This document shows, in pieces, positions 1 to 10,406 of a DNA stretch of 64,000 nt. The position numbers and the translations under genes are program-made. The notes under the pieces are model-generated. The model was not told where the DNA came from. It did no database searches and worked only from the letters and a program-made list of their open reading frames with translations. Source of the DNA: Pyrenophora tritici-repentis (Eukaryota; Ascomycota; Dothideomycetes; Pleosporales; Pleosporaceae); NCBI RefSeq assembly GCF_003171515.1, contig NC_089397.1, positions 186,001-250,000 on the forward strand, read 5' to 3'. Every line of letters starts with the position of its first letter. Positions within the stretch are counted from its first letter, which is position 1.

Positions 1-90
1 TTCGACGCCGGGACTAGGATCCGAGTGTCTGAGGCGCACCGGCCGAAGATCGTCGAGGATTTCAGGGTGGAGCTACCCACTGGGTGTTAG
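1..90 (+). CDS. C-terminal end of an unidentified protein (partial)
   Basis: Frame 1 is open from the first base to a TAG at 88-90 and gives about 29 residues, including the stretch KIVEDFRVELPTG. This would be the tail of a gene that starts left of the window and converges on the next gene. The stretch is too short to identify and could be chance, although the codon choice looks coding. Confidence 0.35.
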   Translation, partial: FDAGTRIRVSEAHRPKIVEDFRVELPTGC

Positions 91-119
91 TGAATGCAAA
101 CAAGCCTTGCCTGCAAAGC

Positions 120-1592
120 TTATCCTCTTGCTACAACCCGCTGAAACATCGATAGTCGACTTTTCTTGGGCTTACCTGTCGTCTCCTTTGGCTCATCCCA
201 CGGTAAAACGTCATTGATTTGCAGCCGTCTACCCAGTCCGAGACGTTCGCGCGGAGACTTGTACCAGTGCTTGGACAGTTCAGATGGGGCAATGGTGGAA
301 GGCGCAATTGAATAGGAATCCTCGTTATCATCGTTGTCGTCGTCTTCATAGTCTTGGGCTAGGTCTTCGGTACTAGCCATTGAGGCTTCGTACAGGGTTG
401 GCAGTGTTGGAACTGATGGCGTCCGCTTGTACGGTGGTGCAAATCGCTGAACAGGTGGTGGTCCCATGGGCCGACTGAAGTTTTGGATATTTTTTGAAGG
501 GGAGTAATGAGGGATGGATGATTGAGCAAAGGGTGATTCAGAACGCATAAGTGGTTCACTGTTGCGGCGCTCTACACCAGGCTGCGGCTGGAACAGGAAG
601 TCGTGTGATTCCGGCACATTCGACGTGTTTTCTCCGTGCATTGGACGGTCGTTTAGCTTCCTGAAGATGGCGTCGGCAGTATCCATGACAACAGTGTCGG
701 CCGATGTGGTGGACGAGGCCGGCGAGTGCGGCCTAGAGTCTATCATTTCGTCCATGCTTGGCCGATGGCTGGAAGTTGAGTCTGAGATACGAATAGGTGA
801 TTGGTCCTCGGTCTCTTGAATCGGACTAGACGCTAGCGGCGCTTCTGGAGCGTGGTAGGAAATGTCCGGGAGATCAGTGGTTGACAGTGAAGAACCAAAT
901 TGATTGTTGAGGTTCGAGATGGAAGCCGAAGCGACGGAGTTTGGTGGGTTGCGGGTACCGTCAGTTAATATAGAAAATCCTGAATCGTTCCACGGAGCGA
1001 CCTTGAGAGGCGAGCTCGGTGAGCCTCTAGACGACAGATTTCGGTTATCCTTTGTGGGTCCGCTGGAGGTGATGTTACGGTTTTGTTTGAAGACCTCAGG
1101 CACGCCGTCCCATTTCGAATTGACCTTGGGAACGGTGGGAGGAAGTTTCTGGCCGACAAAGTTTGTGGAGATTCCTGATTGCGGTGAAGTCCTTCCGGCG
1201 GCGGCGTTTTGTTTGCGCTGTTGCTCGGCAAATTGCTCCAACGCGACTTGGGATGGCTCCTTCAAGGAAAGGAAGCCGAGCACGGAGCTAGACTTTTTCT
1301 TCTTCTTCGATGACTTTGAGTCATTGGAAGACGAACGACTTGGCGTTATGGAAGCCAGACTGGATGACGTCAGGCTGGTAGTGTCGAAGGACGGGTGGAA
1401 GATAGTCGAGGTTTGAGCGTTTGTATCCGTGGTGGTGGGCGGCTCTTGACTGAATGTAGAGTGGGGCCCAAGACGATGGGAAATTGGTAGTGAGACAAAG
1501 GCTTTGCTGTCGGTCGGCACCAGATTTCTGTACTTTAGCTTAGGCATGCGCGCAGGCGGGGGCTGCGCTGTTAAGTCTACGTTCGGGGCCAT
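120..1592 (-). CDS. Disordered, Ser/Pro-rich hypothetical protein
   Basis: A single open frame of 490 residues starts at the ATG complementary to 1590-1592 and ends with TAA at 120. I do not recognise a catalytic or binding domain. The sequence is dominated by Ser, Pro and Thr and looks intrinsically disordered. Visible landmarks are a lysine run near residues 95-101 (KKKKKSS), an acidic patch near residue 420 (EDDDNDDNEDS), and a basic C-terminus (KPKKSRLSMFQRVVARG). The better-ordered part is probably the last 70 residues. The layout suits a fungal regulatory or scaffold protein, but no function can be assigned. No intron is needed. Confidence 0.75.
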   Translation of the reverse strand: MAPNVDLTAQPPPARMPKLKYRNLVPTDSKAFVSLPISHRLGPHSTFSQEPPTTTDTNAQTSTIFHPSFDTTSLTSSSLASITPSRSSSNDSKSSKKKKKSSSVLGFLSLKEPSQVALEQFAEQQRKQNAAAGRTSPQSGISTNFVGQKLPPTVPKVNSKWDGVPEVFKQNRNITSSGPTKDNRNLSSRGSPSSPLKVAPWNDSGFSILTDGTRNPPNSVASASISNLNNQFGSSLSTTDLPDISYHAPEAPLASSPIQETEDQSPIRISDSTSSHRPSMDEMIDSRPHSPASSTTSADTVVMDTADAIFRKLNDRPMHGENTSNVPESHDFLFQPQPGVERRNSEPLMRSESPFAQSSIPHYSPSKNIQNFSRPMGPPPVQRFAPPYKRTPSVPTLPTLYEASMASTEDLAQDYEDDDNDDNEDSYSIAPSTIAPSELSKHWYKSPRERLGLGRRLQINDVLPWDEPKETTGKPKKSRLSMFQRVVARG

Positions 1593-3051
1593 GGTGATTT
1601 CGGCCAGGTGGGCCGGTTGGAGTTTAGCGGTCAGTCTGTGTCAGGCCTATCTGCGCTTGATTGGCAGGCTGTGGCCTGGGCGTCACGCATTGCATGTGAA
1701 TGGAGGGTAGGGGACGTCGAGCAGTACGAGTGCGAGACTTGGATGGCATCAAGAAGTACTAGACCATGGTTGCAGTGCCGTTGGTTGACGATGGAGTAAC
1801 GGGCACATGCGGTCCAAGCTGGGGTTCTGCAAGCAGCAGGTGCGATTGAAGCCATCATCGCTTAGACGAGCAACAACGGCTCAGGGCACCGACGGGTTTG
1901 AGCGACGGAAATAGAGATGTGATGTTTGATAATCTGATTGTGGGTGTCGACGCAAGCCCACGCAGCGCCGCGTATCCGACTAGCACTATTGGCCGACATG
2001 TGCTGGCTGGCTGAGTGAGAGTATCTTGAGTGGCTTTTCCCACGCGCTGATCCTTGCAGCCGTCTGAACTACACAAAGGTTCCCTAGGCCAGGACTTGTG
2101 AGTGCGTGGACAGGCTTTGGATTTCAGCCTGGAAACGGTAGCAGGTGGGCAGCTGCCTCAAATGAGCGCACTGACGCCGTGTTGACGCCCATACCGCCTT
2201 TTTGGCCCTGGCCACCTCTGCAGCGGTGACCCTCTGATAACTTCGGTTGGCATTCTGCTCGACCAGTTGACGGCGGAGACGGGCATGGACATGACAGAGC
2301 GGACAGGGAAGGACCGAAGCGTTGCGCAGGCTCGGTCTGAGACATGGCACGCAATGCATCTACGTACGGCAGTTAGTCATCTGTCAGTCGTGATGAACCG
2401 CAGGTGAGAGTTAGAGTTTGGCGGGTTAGTCAGCGCCGTCACATGACCGAACCTTTTTGAATTACATGATGCGCATGTGTAGCTGGATGTGAGGACGGTC
2501 TAGACGGTTCTCGTTCAGACTGTAACCGTGGTCACAACGATGCATACTGCACACTACAAGCCATGGACCATACAGACGATTGACAAAAGCCTTCATCTCT
2601 AGGGGGTGGCGAGCTTTGCAACGGCAACTGTGTGCATGGCGTCGCAAGAGATAGACGAGATCGACTGCCTCCTTCCGAGTTCCCGTTGAGCCGACTCTTA
2701 ACCACAGGGATTTGTCTTCCGCACGCCGGCACCGGCATCCGCACAACCTCAACCAAGCGTAAACAGCCTGACTTTTGGCACGCGCAATCTTGTATTACAC
2801 CATCCGCGACAAAACTGGTTCCAAATCACATCTGGTATGGACGGGCGAGACGCAAGTCTAGACAGCGCCTAATCGCCGCCACCACGCGGCGAACACGCCC
2901 GGAGATTTACCATCAGACCAGAGACCCCTCAGGTCGACGTCTGGCCTAACCTCACACCCACTGCAGCTTGGTCGCTGGTCGCCGGTCGCCGATCGCCATC
3001 TTGCGAGCCCTCTCTGGCCTTGCGCCTGGAGTTGACTCTCCCCACGCCGCC
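1593..3051. other. Intergenic, divergent promoter region
   Basis: About 1.46 kb separates the starts of the 490-residue protein (minus) and the next gene (plus). Only short unconvincing frames occur. It must hold the 5' regions of both genes, but I see no RNA gene, repeat or transposon remnant. Confidence 0.5.
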
Positions 3052-3867
3052 ATGCCAGCGCTTTTGGTCGATACGAATGCACGGCCAGCCTCGTCCAGCG
3101 ACGCCTCGGTCGCTTCTGCGCATTCAGGAACCCGCTCCAAATCTCCTACTCCAGACCGTCCGCCTGTGTCACCTCTCACGCCCACGGCCACTGTTGCCCA
3201 GCTAGCTCCCGTCGAGCGCACTGAACCCCGACCCCGCCCTGCCCCTCCACCTACGGCCACCTTCAGACCGCAACCCCCGGCTGTAGCCATTTCTGAGAGC
3301 GACAATCCAGATGCCATCGCCCTCCGTTCCGCCATATCCATCCTGCAGCTGCAGCGCGAGAAGAGCAAGCGCGACCTGAAAGCCCTGGACGAGCTCAAGG
3401 CCGTCGCCGTAGCCAACCCCGAAGCTTTTGTGCGGTCGCTGCAAGAGCAACGTGCCCAGGCCTCGCAGTCGTACCAGGACGTCCTCACTCCAACACTAGC
3501 AGGTCTTACCGACCCAGTACGCACTGACGATGAACGACCAAGCAGTGCTGATGCGCGCAAGGACTCCACCCAGGAAGTAAAGCCAGAGCCGCCCAAGTTC
3601 CCCGCCATCCCCCAGCCGCAAAACATAGTGCGCTGCCCGCCCATCAACTGGGACAAGTACCACGTTGTCGGAGAGTCACTGGACAAGATGCATGAAGAGC
3701 AAAAGAAATGGCCTGGCTCGTCTGAGCCTCCGCGCACAAAATCCGGCCAACGAGCGCCGCCGCACTCAGTAACGGCGCCTTACTCGCCATTCACAGATGG
3801 GATAAGTGCGGGGTCGTCGTCAGCAACAACACAACCTCCAAAGCACCCGAAGAAGTCACCGTCTTGA
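3052..3867 (+). CDS. Small conserved fungal protein of unknown function
   Basis: The frame is open from 2968, but the first ATG is at 3052, giving 271 residues ending with TGA at 3865-3867. The N-terminus is Pro/Ser/Thr-rich. A predicted helical stretch follows at about residues 80-125 (AIALRSAISILQLQREKSKR). A conserved-looking tail contains PQNIVRCPPINWDKYHVVGE and later APYSPF. I recall this helix-plus-tail layout from uncharacterised proteins across filamentous ascomycetes, without a known role. There is no signal peptide, membrane segment or catalytic motif. It is transcribed away from the upstream gene across a 1.46 kb gap. Confidence 0.7.
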   Translation: MPALLVDTNARPASSSDASVASAHSGTRSKSPTPDRPPVSPLTPTATVAQLAPVERTEPRPRPAPPPTATFRPQPPAVAISESDNPDAIALRSAISILQLQREKSKRDLKALDELKAVAVANPEAFVRSLQEQRAQASQSYQDVLTPTLAGLTDPVRTDDERPSSADARKDSTQEVKPEPPKFPAIPQPQNIVRCPPINWDKYHVVGESLDKMHEEQKKWPGSSEPPRTKSGQRAPPHSVTAPYSPFTDGISAGSSSATTQPPKHPKKSPS

Positions 3868-4698
3868 AGGCCGGGTAGCACCGAGCTTGGGCGATCCCAT
3901 GACTCTTTATCAATACACCGACATCTACAACGATTCACCCAACAACCCAACAGCACATGCTCGCGTACAACCCAAGGCGCTTATGATAGACGAAGCCTCA
4001 CGGATAGAAGATGAGGAACATCGATAGATGCGAATACAAACTGTTTAGAGAACCATGGTAATCTGTAAAGTGCCTTCAGCCCTACCCATTGCTGCTGTGG
4101 TCCCAGATACGCAGGTGCGGCTGTGTACCCCACCCACTCCACGTGGCCGTGTTGCAAGCGCCACACTTGCGTATACCAATGCATGCCGTTCCACTCTGAA
4201 TCCTTCGTATCTACTTCTCGGTCTCTCTTGAGACCATCTTGCTCGTATCTTCCCTCGTCGCCCACCCAACCATTGCGACGTTCCTGCCTGCACCCCCTGC
4301 TTGGCTGCTTCGCTTAGCGCTGCACCTACGTCATCAGCTCAGGGTCTAGAAAACAAATGCCCAGCAACACGTCAACACGGTGGTCGGTGTGGTGAAAACC
4401 TTGATTCTTCACCCAAAAGCCCTTGTTTTGGGGGTTAAAGCGCCGTTGACTATAGATATGCTACTCGCGTGTGGCTGCGCCATGGCTGGGACCCTTGGAA
4501 GTGACGTCCACGTCTTTGGTCGATGCGGTCGCACTATTGCGCGCCTCTATAAGTGAATGAATGTTCCACTAGTGACTGGTCTTTGTCTGTCTTTGACACA
4601 TTCCGCGTTGTTGTCTTTTTTTTTTCCAACGCTGAGGTTTGGAGCAACTTCGTTCACTCTACATTCCTCATACACTACACTCTGCGACAACCACAACG
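3868..4698. other. Intergenic, includes the SUR7-like gene promoter
   Basis: 831 bp with no convincing gene. A TATA-like CTATAAG lies near 4548, followed by a pyrimidine-rich leader with a T-run near 4617-4626, both typical of a fungal core promoter for the gene starting at 4699. Confidence 0.45.
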
Positions 4699-5628
4699 AT
4701 GCGGTTCCTAGCCATCCTCCCAGTGCTATGCTGCACAGCAGCCCTCATCCTCTCCTTCCTCTGCCTCTTCGCCGGCCACAAAAAGGGCTTCATGGAAGAC
4801 TATTCCCTAATCACGCTCAACACGTCGGCCGTGGGCGAAAACATCATCACCAGACCTTCCTCGTCCTCGTCCACCCTCCAGAACCTCTGGGACCTAATCC
4901 CCGACTCCATCACCGACGGCGTAACAAACGAAATCAACGAACAAGTCGACAAATTCCGCGAGCGTGTCGGCATCCAAGACTTCTACTCCGCTCACCTGCT
5001 CAACTACTGCGAGGGCCAATACACACCGGGCGAAAAAGCAAACGCCACACTCTCCGAATCCGACATTAGTAAAAACGTTACCGAGTGCTCGAAATCGCGG
5101 GCGACGTATAAATTCAACCCTACGCAGATTATTCAGTCTGCTCTTGATAAATCGGGCGTCGATGTCACGCTGTCGGACTTGAACTGGCCAGAGGACCTGC
5201 AAAACGGCATCGACGCTTTAAACGCCCTCATGGCTGCCATGTTCGTCCTCTACGTGCTTGCCATCTGTCTAATCTTCCTCACCTTGGTCGCATCCGCCCT
5301 CTCCTTTTTCCTAGCCACAACATCACGACTCACGCCGTGTGTAAACTTCCTCCTCGCTCTCCTTGCCTTTTTGGCGATTGGCCTGGCAAGTGCGCTTGTG
5401 ACGGCGGTTATGGTAAAGGGAACGGATGTGCTTAATGAACATGGCGATGCTGTGGGCTTGGAGGCGGATCGCGGAAACAAGTTTTTGGCAATTACGTGGG
5501 CGGCCACGGGGCTGATGTTTGTGGCTGTTGTTGCGTGGGTGGTGGGCTTTTGTGTTAGGCCAAGGGAGAAGAGGAGGGGGTATGGGGAGAAGGCGCAGAT
5601 GGCGCAGCATAGGAATGCTTATGATTAG
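4699..5628 (+). CDS. SUR7/PalI-family four-transmembrane protein
   Basis: 309 residues from the ATG at 4699; an in-frame TTG at 4639 is not a credible start. A hydrophobic signal-anchor segment lies at about residues 4-25. A long extracytoplasmic loop follows, with Cys residues and N-glycosylation sites (NATLS, NVT). Three membrane segments then sit near 180-205, 213-238 and 265-288, and the tail is basic and cytoplasmic (RPREKRRGYGEK). This one-plus-three arrangement is that of the SUR7/PalI (pH-response RIM9) family. Family members sit in eisosomes or cortical patches, or in the ambient-pH sensing complex. Which branch this belongs to cannot be decided by eye. No intron is needed. Confidence 0.85.
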   Translation: MRFLAILPVLCCTAALILSFLCLFAGHKKGFMEDYSLITLNTSAVGENIITRPSSSSSTLQNLWDLIPDSITDGVTNEINEQVDKFRERVGIQDFYSAHLLNYCEGQYTPGEKANATLSESDISKNVTECSKSRATYKFNPTQIIQSALDKSGVDVTLSDLNWPEDLQNGIDALNALMAAMFVLYVLAICLIFLTLVASALSFFLATTSRLTPCVNFLLALLAFLAIGLASALVTAVMVKGTDVLNEHGDAVGLEADRGNKFLAITWAATGLMFVAVVAWVVGFCVRPREKRRGYGEKAQMAQHRNAYD

Positions 5629-6341
5629 GCGGGGTGGTTCTACCGAATAAGGACGAGGTAGATTGCATAAAGCGCCCCTTTTTTTTTTGGGGGGGGGGGG
5701 GGGTGTGGGTGTGGTGAGTTGGGGGGAGTGTGGTGGTTGTTTTTCCCACTCTTTCCTTTCCTTTGTCTTGTTTTGTTCCGTTTCAGCGACGACGATGGCA
5801 TGTCAGAATGATGTTTTATGTCTTTCCTTTATTACGAGTTTTTAGTCAGATACCCCGACCGATGGAGGATGCATAAGTGTGGATTTAGCGATCAAATATG
5901 AAGAATGATAGTTTAAAAAGATATAAAAAAATACTTGTCTAGCTCTGTCTGTTGTGTTGCTACGTAAATATAGTGGCGCTACGATATCCATGCGTACAGC
6001 ACTTCGTCGCCGTTGGTACAAACACACCTACTCTAACCATAGGGTTTGGTTTACTGCTGGCACGCCATGTATCGAGCCATCACACAACCTCACCTGGACA
6101 CTTACTCATCTTGAACAACGAACTCAGTATACTCATACGCATTACACGTCATCCTGCATGCACAGCCTTGTCACCTCCTACATCTACATCTGCATCTCCC
6201 CACCCCATCTCCCTCCTCCTCTCCTCTTCCTCACCATTTTCTCCACAACCCCACATCTTCATCTCCATCTTCAAAGCCCCATACAACCTGTTTACCAAAC
6301 ACCCTATTTCCCAAACATTATCAGTAATACAGGCAGCCAAA
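5629..6341. repeat. Intergenic with a T10-G15 homopolymer run
   Basis: 713 bp between two plus-strand genes. A run of ten T (5679-5688) runs straight into fifteen G (5689-5703), just after the SUR7-like gene, and lies in its 3' region. Such a run is prone to slippage and assembly error. The rest shows no gene; pyrimidine-rich sequence before 6342 looks like the promoter and leader of the next gene. Confidence 0.6.
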
Positions 6342-6865
6342 ATGTCCCGCCTCCCAGATAGCTACACCTACTACAGCCACAGCCACAGTCGCAGTCGCAC
6401 TCACAGACCATCTTCCACACCCCCATACACCCAAACCCAAACACCAGACTCCCACCGCTATGATACCTCAGCGTAAGCCCCCGCCCCTTTCCTTCCACCA
6501 TCAACTAACACACACCCAGCCACACCTACGGCCCAACATTCGACACCCTCTCCTACCGCGAAACCCCCTCCTCCGCCTCCGGAGAAACAGTAAGACGCTA
6601 TGTATACCGGCATGCTGGATCAGGCAGGGAGGTTCGGAGGTACGAGAGTGATTATGAGCCTGAGCGTGAAACCGAATATCAAAGCAGAAGTGGGGGTGGT
6701 GATGTTTTGTATTATAGGAGTAGTAGTCTTGATCGTGACAGAGATGACGATAGGGGGAGGAGAAGGGAGAGGAGGAGGGAGGATACTGAGTGGGATAGAG
6801 GTAGTGGACGGAGTGGAAGGTTAAGAAGGACGAGGTCGTGGAGGGATGTTTTGAGATTTTGGTGA
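6342..6865 (+). CDS. Two-exon Arg/Ser/Tyr-rich small protein
   Basis: Exon 1 is 6342-6472 and exon 2 is 6520-6865. The 47 bp intron has GTAAGC at its 5' end, a CTAAC branch site near 6504 and CAG at its 3' end. Joining keeps one frame of 158 residues. Exon 1 encodes a low-complexity start with YSHSHSRSRTHR. Exon 2 continues with VRRYVYRHAGSGREVRRYES, an Arg/Asp-rich block (DRDRDDDRGRRRERRRE) and the end RSWRDVLRFW. I know no family match. The composition suggests a disordered, possibly RNA- or nucleus-associated protein, which is only inference. The intact exon-2 frame across 345 bases and the canonical splice signals are the evidence that the gene is real. Confidence 0.6.
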
Positions 6866-7321
6866 AGAAGCAGAACACCTGGTTGACAGGAAGCAAGTAG
6901 GAAGTGAGGAAACGAGCAAGTTGTATGCAAACAGATGAATGAATGGAAATGTTACTCGTCTCGGGTATCTAAAATCTGCCTTTGATTTCACTTCCGCTTC
7001 CATATGATAGAGTGCATATGACTCACTACAAAGCCCACCCTTTCACCACATATATACCTCAAAGTTGAAATATAAAATTCGTCATTCGTGTGTCTTTTGG
7101 AAACAACGCCATACACGCGAGGAAGGGAGGGAGGGAGGGGAGGGAACCAGAGGTTGTGATTCCAAAGTCTTCCCTCGTGTATTTCTCTGGAAACAACGCT
7201 AATCCGTCCGATTCAACTAGCTGGCTGGTTGAGTGGCAGGCAGACGAGACCAAGACCAAGACCGTAGGCGGATCTCGGTATTCCAAATCAGGGCCTGTGT
7301 GTATCCAATATAGCTTCTCAT
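6866..7321. other. Intergenic between convergent genes
   Basis: 456 bp of 3' flank for the Arg-rich gene (plus) and PEF1 (minus). It contains a purine run GGGAGGGAGGGAGGGG near 7124-7141 and no gene that I can support. Confidence 0.4.
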
Positions 7322-8593
7322 TCACCGCTGACGGATGATTTCTAGTAAAGTCCGGTATCAGTGGTGGCCGAAATCGAGTTGAAGAGGAACAAAGCTTGCG
7401 CACCTGTGAGAAATTCCTCGCTGTAAAAAAAACGTCATTAGCCAAAACTTCCAAACCCCCCCCCCCAATCACTTGCAGAAAGAACTTACAAGCTCAACGT
7501 AATATACCCATCACGATCCTCATCATACTTCTTAAACACATCCGTCATGCGCTTCAAACTAATACACGCCTGCACAAACAAATCAAAACTCAACCCGTTG
7601 CGCGAATCCCGCTCGTACGTGCGATACAGCAGCGCGACGAATTGCTGCGACAGACGGTAGCCAAACGCCACGAGCGCTTCGTTGAACTCTGGGTATGATA
7701 TGTTGCCGCTGTGGTCCTGGTCGAAGCGGTCGAAGAGGCTGCGCCAGGCGGAGAGGAAACCCCATAGGCCACTATATCAACTTAGCGTTACGAGTCTCGA
7801 ATAAAGGCAGTGGGAGATATCTACCAGAATTCATCGAAATTGACGGTACCGGAGCGGTTAGTGTCGAACATGCGAATCATCATGCGTACGGTATGCGGGT
7901 CAAAAGGAGTCCAATCGCCATTGACAAGAGCGGTTCGCAACTCCGCTTCTGTAAGCTCACCACTCTCTACCACACATATAACATTAGCAATCTTCTCCCT
8001 CAATTCAAACTCGACGAACATACTATTCTTATCCACCGCCCCAAACAACCGCCACAAAGCCTCGCGATCATTCCCATCTCTCGGCAGCGACGGCGCAGGC
8101 GTAGGCGGCGGCCGACTCTGCTGCGCAAGCTGCGGCCTACCGTGGTAACCCTGCGGCGGGGGTCCATGGCCGTAGTTTGCAGGTGGAGGCGATCCTACGC
8201 CTAGTTTGTTGTCCATTCGTGAGTCGTACCGGTTCTCGTAGCGCGGGTCGTTGAATGCGCCGGGAGGGGGTCTGCTTTCATATCCTCCAACACCACCAAC
8301 GGCGCCGCGGCCACCACCGCCGCCGTAGCGCTCGTCGGGGCGCGCGTCGTATCTCTGGCTGGGGAGCGCGGGCGGCGGCTTATTGTATTCCGGGCGGGCG
8401 GAGCTGGTGCGTGGTGGGCGCGTGGCCGAGGCAGGTGAGTTTTGCGACATCATGGCCGCTGCCTGGAGTATCTATGTCAGCCAAGCAAGCAAGCAAGTGT
8501 TTTGTATAAAGAATGAAAAAAAAACCCCCCCACCTGATCTGGCTCTGCATGCATCGGCAACCTGTCCGGGTTGAAGCCTTTGTTGTATGCCAT
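7322..8593 (-). CDS. PEF1: Penta-EF-hand calcium-binding protein (Pef1/ALG-2 type)
   Basis: Five exons on the minus strand: 8593-8534, 8471-7825, 7771-7490, 7420-7404 and 7341-7322. The introns are 62, 53, 69 and 62 bp with GT...AG ends. Together they give 341 residues in one frame. A Gly/Pro/Tyr-rich N-terminal half leads into about 170 residues of EF-hands: DKNSMFVEFEL, the canonical loop DTNRSGTVNFDEF, then DQDHSGNISYPEF and DEDRDGYITLSFEEF. The C-terminus is EFLTEIIRQR. This matches yeast Pef1 and metazoan ALG-2/peflin, cytosolic calcium sensors that dimerise through the fifth hand and act in budding, cation stress or vesicle coating. The last two coding exons are only 17 and 20 bases long and easy to miss. 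Without them the protein would end at an in-frame TAG after the fourth-exon extension. Confidence 0.9.
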
Positions 8594-9401
8594 GGTTACT
8601 TCAAGCTGTGTCGTTGGTGTTGTGTTGTGTTGTGTAGATGTTCGCAAGGATCGCGGCCTGATATATGAATGTGACACTGACACGGAATCGGGTCGAGCAA
8701 GTAACAGTCAGCTGGACAGGCGAAGTCTTTTTGGCAGGTAGATGCCAGCAGATGACGGTCAAAGCAAGATGCGGCTCCAGCGATCAAAGCCCAACCCCTT
8801 CACAGCCCATCTGCGGCTGATACCACCCGCGAACCCTTGGACAAGCGTAGGCGCAGCGGGGCACTGGCTTGGCCCTATGACGCTGTACCCGTACCGCTCA
8901 CCGCAGAAGGTTTTTGTGTCCCGCAATACAACAGCGGGCGCAGTCGGGCGCACTGCTCAGCTCTCGGACATGGCAGTCCAGCCGACTCCCGAAGGCTCGC
9001 TTTTAGGCCAAGACAGGGTTGGCATGTCAGAGTTGGGTTCACGTTTCAGCCTTGGTGGTTCGGTGGGTTTTCTGGACAACATCCGACTTGTCATTTGATT
9101 ATCTACAAAAAAAGAATTTACGCTTCTCTCCACCCGTCTTCTTCTTCGTCATCATGCAATGGTTTGGTATGCCGAAGAATACCATAAGTGCAATCGTCAA
9201 ATTGTGAACAGAAGTGAGGACAAAATATCGTGGGTATCCAACGCCCCTGCCAAAACCTACAGAAAATCAAGAATGTATGGGTAAAAGGTATGCATCGAGC
9301 GTCGCTAGCTCTCAAGTGAATACCAAACAAGATGAAGAGTAAAACCAAACATATGCCAGTACAAATACAGCGCTGCACAACTGCACGAGCAAAGAAATCG
9401 C
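8594..9401. other. Intergenic between PEF1 5' end and RLM1 3' end
   Basis: 808 bp with no supported gene. It should contain the PEF1 promoter next to 8594 and the RLM1 3' untranslated region near 9401. A GT-rich microsatellite-like stretch lies at about 8611-8636. Confidence 0.45.
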
Positions 9402-10356
9402 TCAAGTCTTGACCCTCTTCTGACTTCCATCATCTGAGCCCTGGTCAGACGTCTTCCGCTTACGATCTGCAGAGTCATCGCGCGCGAAACTCGGTCCGTT
9501 CGGGGCTACTGGTGTTTGGAATGTCAAGGGACTTGGCAGCATGTTGGAGTCGCGGCCAAAACCCCACTCGGGGTAAAAGCTCGAAGGCGAGGGAAGTAGT
9601 CCGTTCTCAACAAAACGGCTGGGAAGTGCCGAGATTGGGGTTTCCATATCATTGCGACTTCCATACGAATTACTGTTCGATGGCGGTGGAGGACGAGCAA
9701 AGGGATTCGGGGGACCAGTCGCACCAGCACTTAGTAGTGAGTTGGCGCTGGGTGAAGGAGGCGGTAAGACGACACCAGAAGAATGTGATGCATCAGTGCT
9801 TCGTCCAGGGGTTGCACCTGTTGTGCCAGAATCCTTTGGAGAGGAGTCGGCAGTAGCACTGCCAGCATCCGAGTGTTCGCTAGGGATCTGCACTCTCAGT
9901 CTCGGCTTACTCTCACCCATGCGCAGACTGTTGGTTCGCGTTGGCGGTGGGATGGCTGGCATTGAAGACGTGGATTGTGTTCGTTGTGGCACTTGCTGCA
10001 TGGACAATGGTGAGGGCTGGGGCTGAGGTTTAGGCTCCCCGTTTGGTTGCGACCGCGACATGGAAGCCACGTCAATGGACTGTGAACGATTCTCCTGTTT
10101 GATGAAAGGAATGTCTCCGCGTGGTGCGTTGGCATTGATATTGCTGCTGCTGCTACTTCCCCAATGCGCTGCAAGCATGGATTGGCTGTCATCAATGGGC
10201 GTGAAGATGCTGTGCCTAGCGGACGCATGAAGAGGCTTTGGCTGTGGCAGAGGCGGGCTTTGGAAATCATTTTGCGGAGATGGGACCGTTAAAGTGGGTG
10301 GTTGCGGGCGCTCTGGCTGTGGCTGAGACACTTGTGGAGGTGGCGGCGGCGGCGGC

Positions 10357-10406
<50 letters not shown>

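Noticed and set aside
904..1416. 170-codon plus-strand frame
   Set aside because: Antisense shadow of the 490-residue disordered protein on the minus strand.
2968..3051. N-terminal extension of the 271-residue protein
   Set aside because: The open frame upstream begins with TTG, and the first ATG is at 3052.
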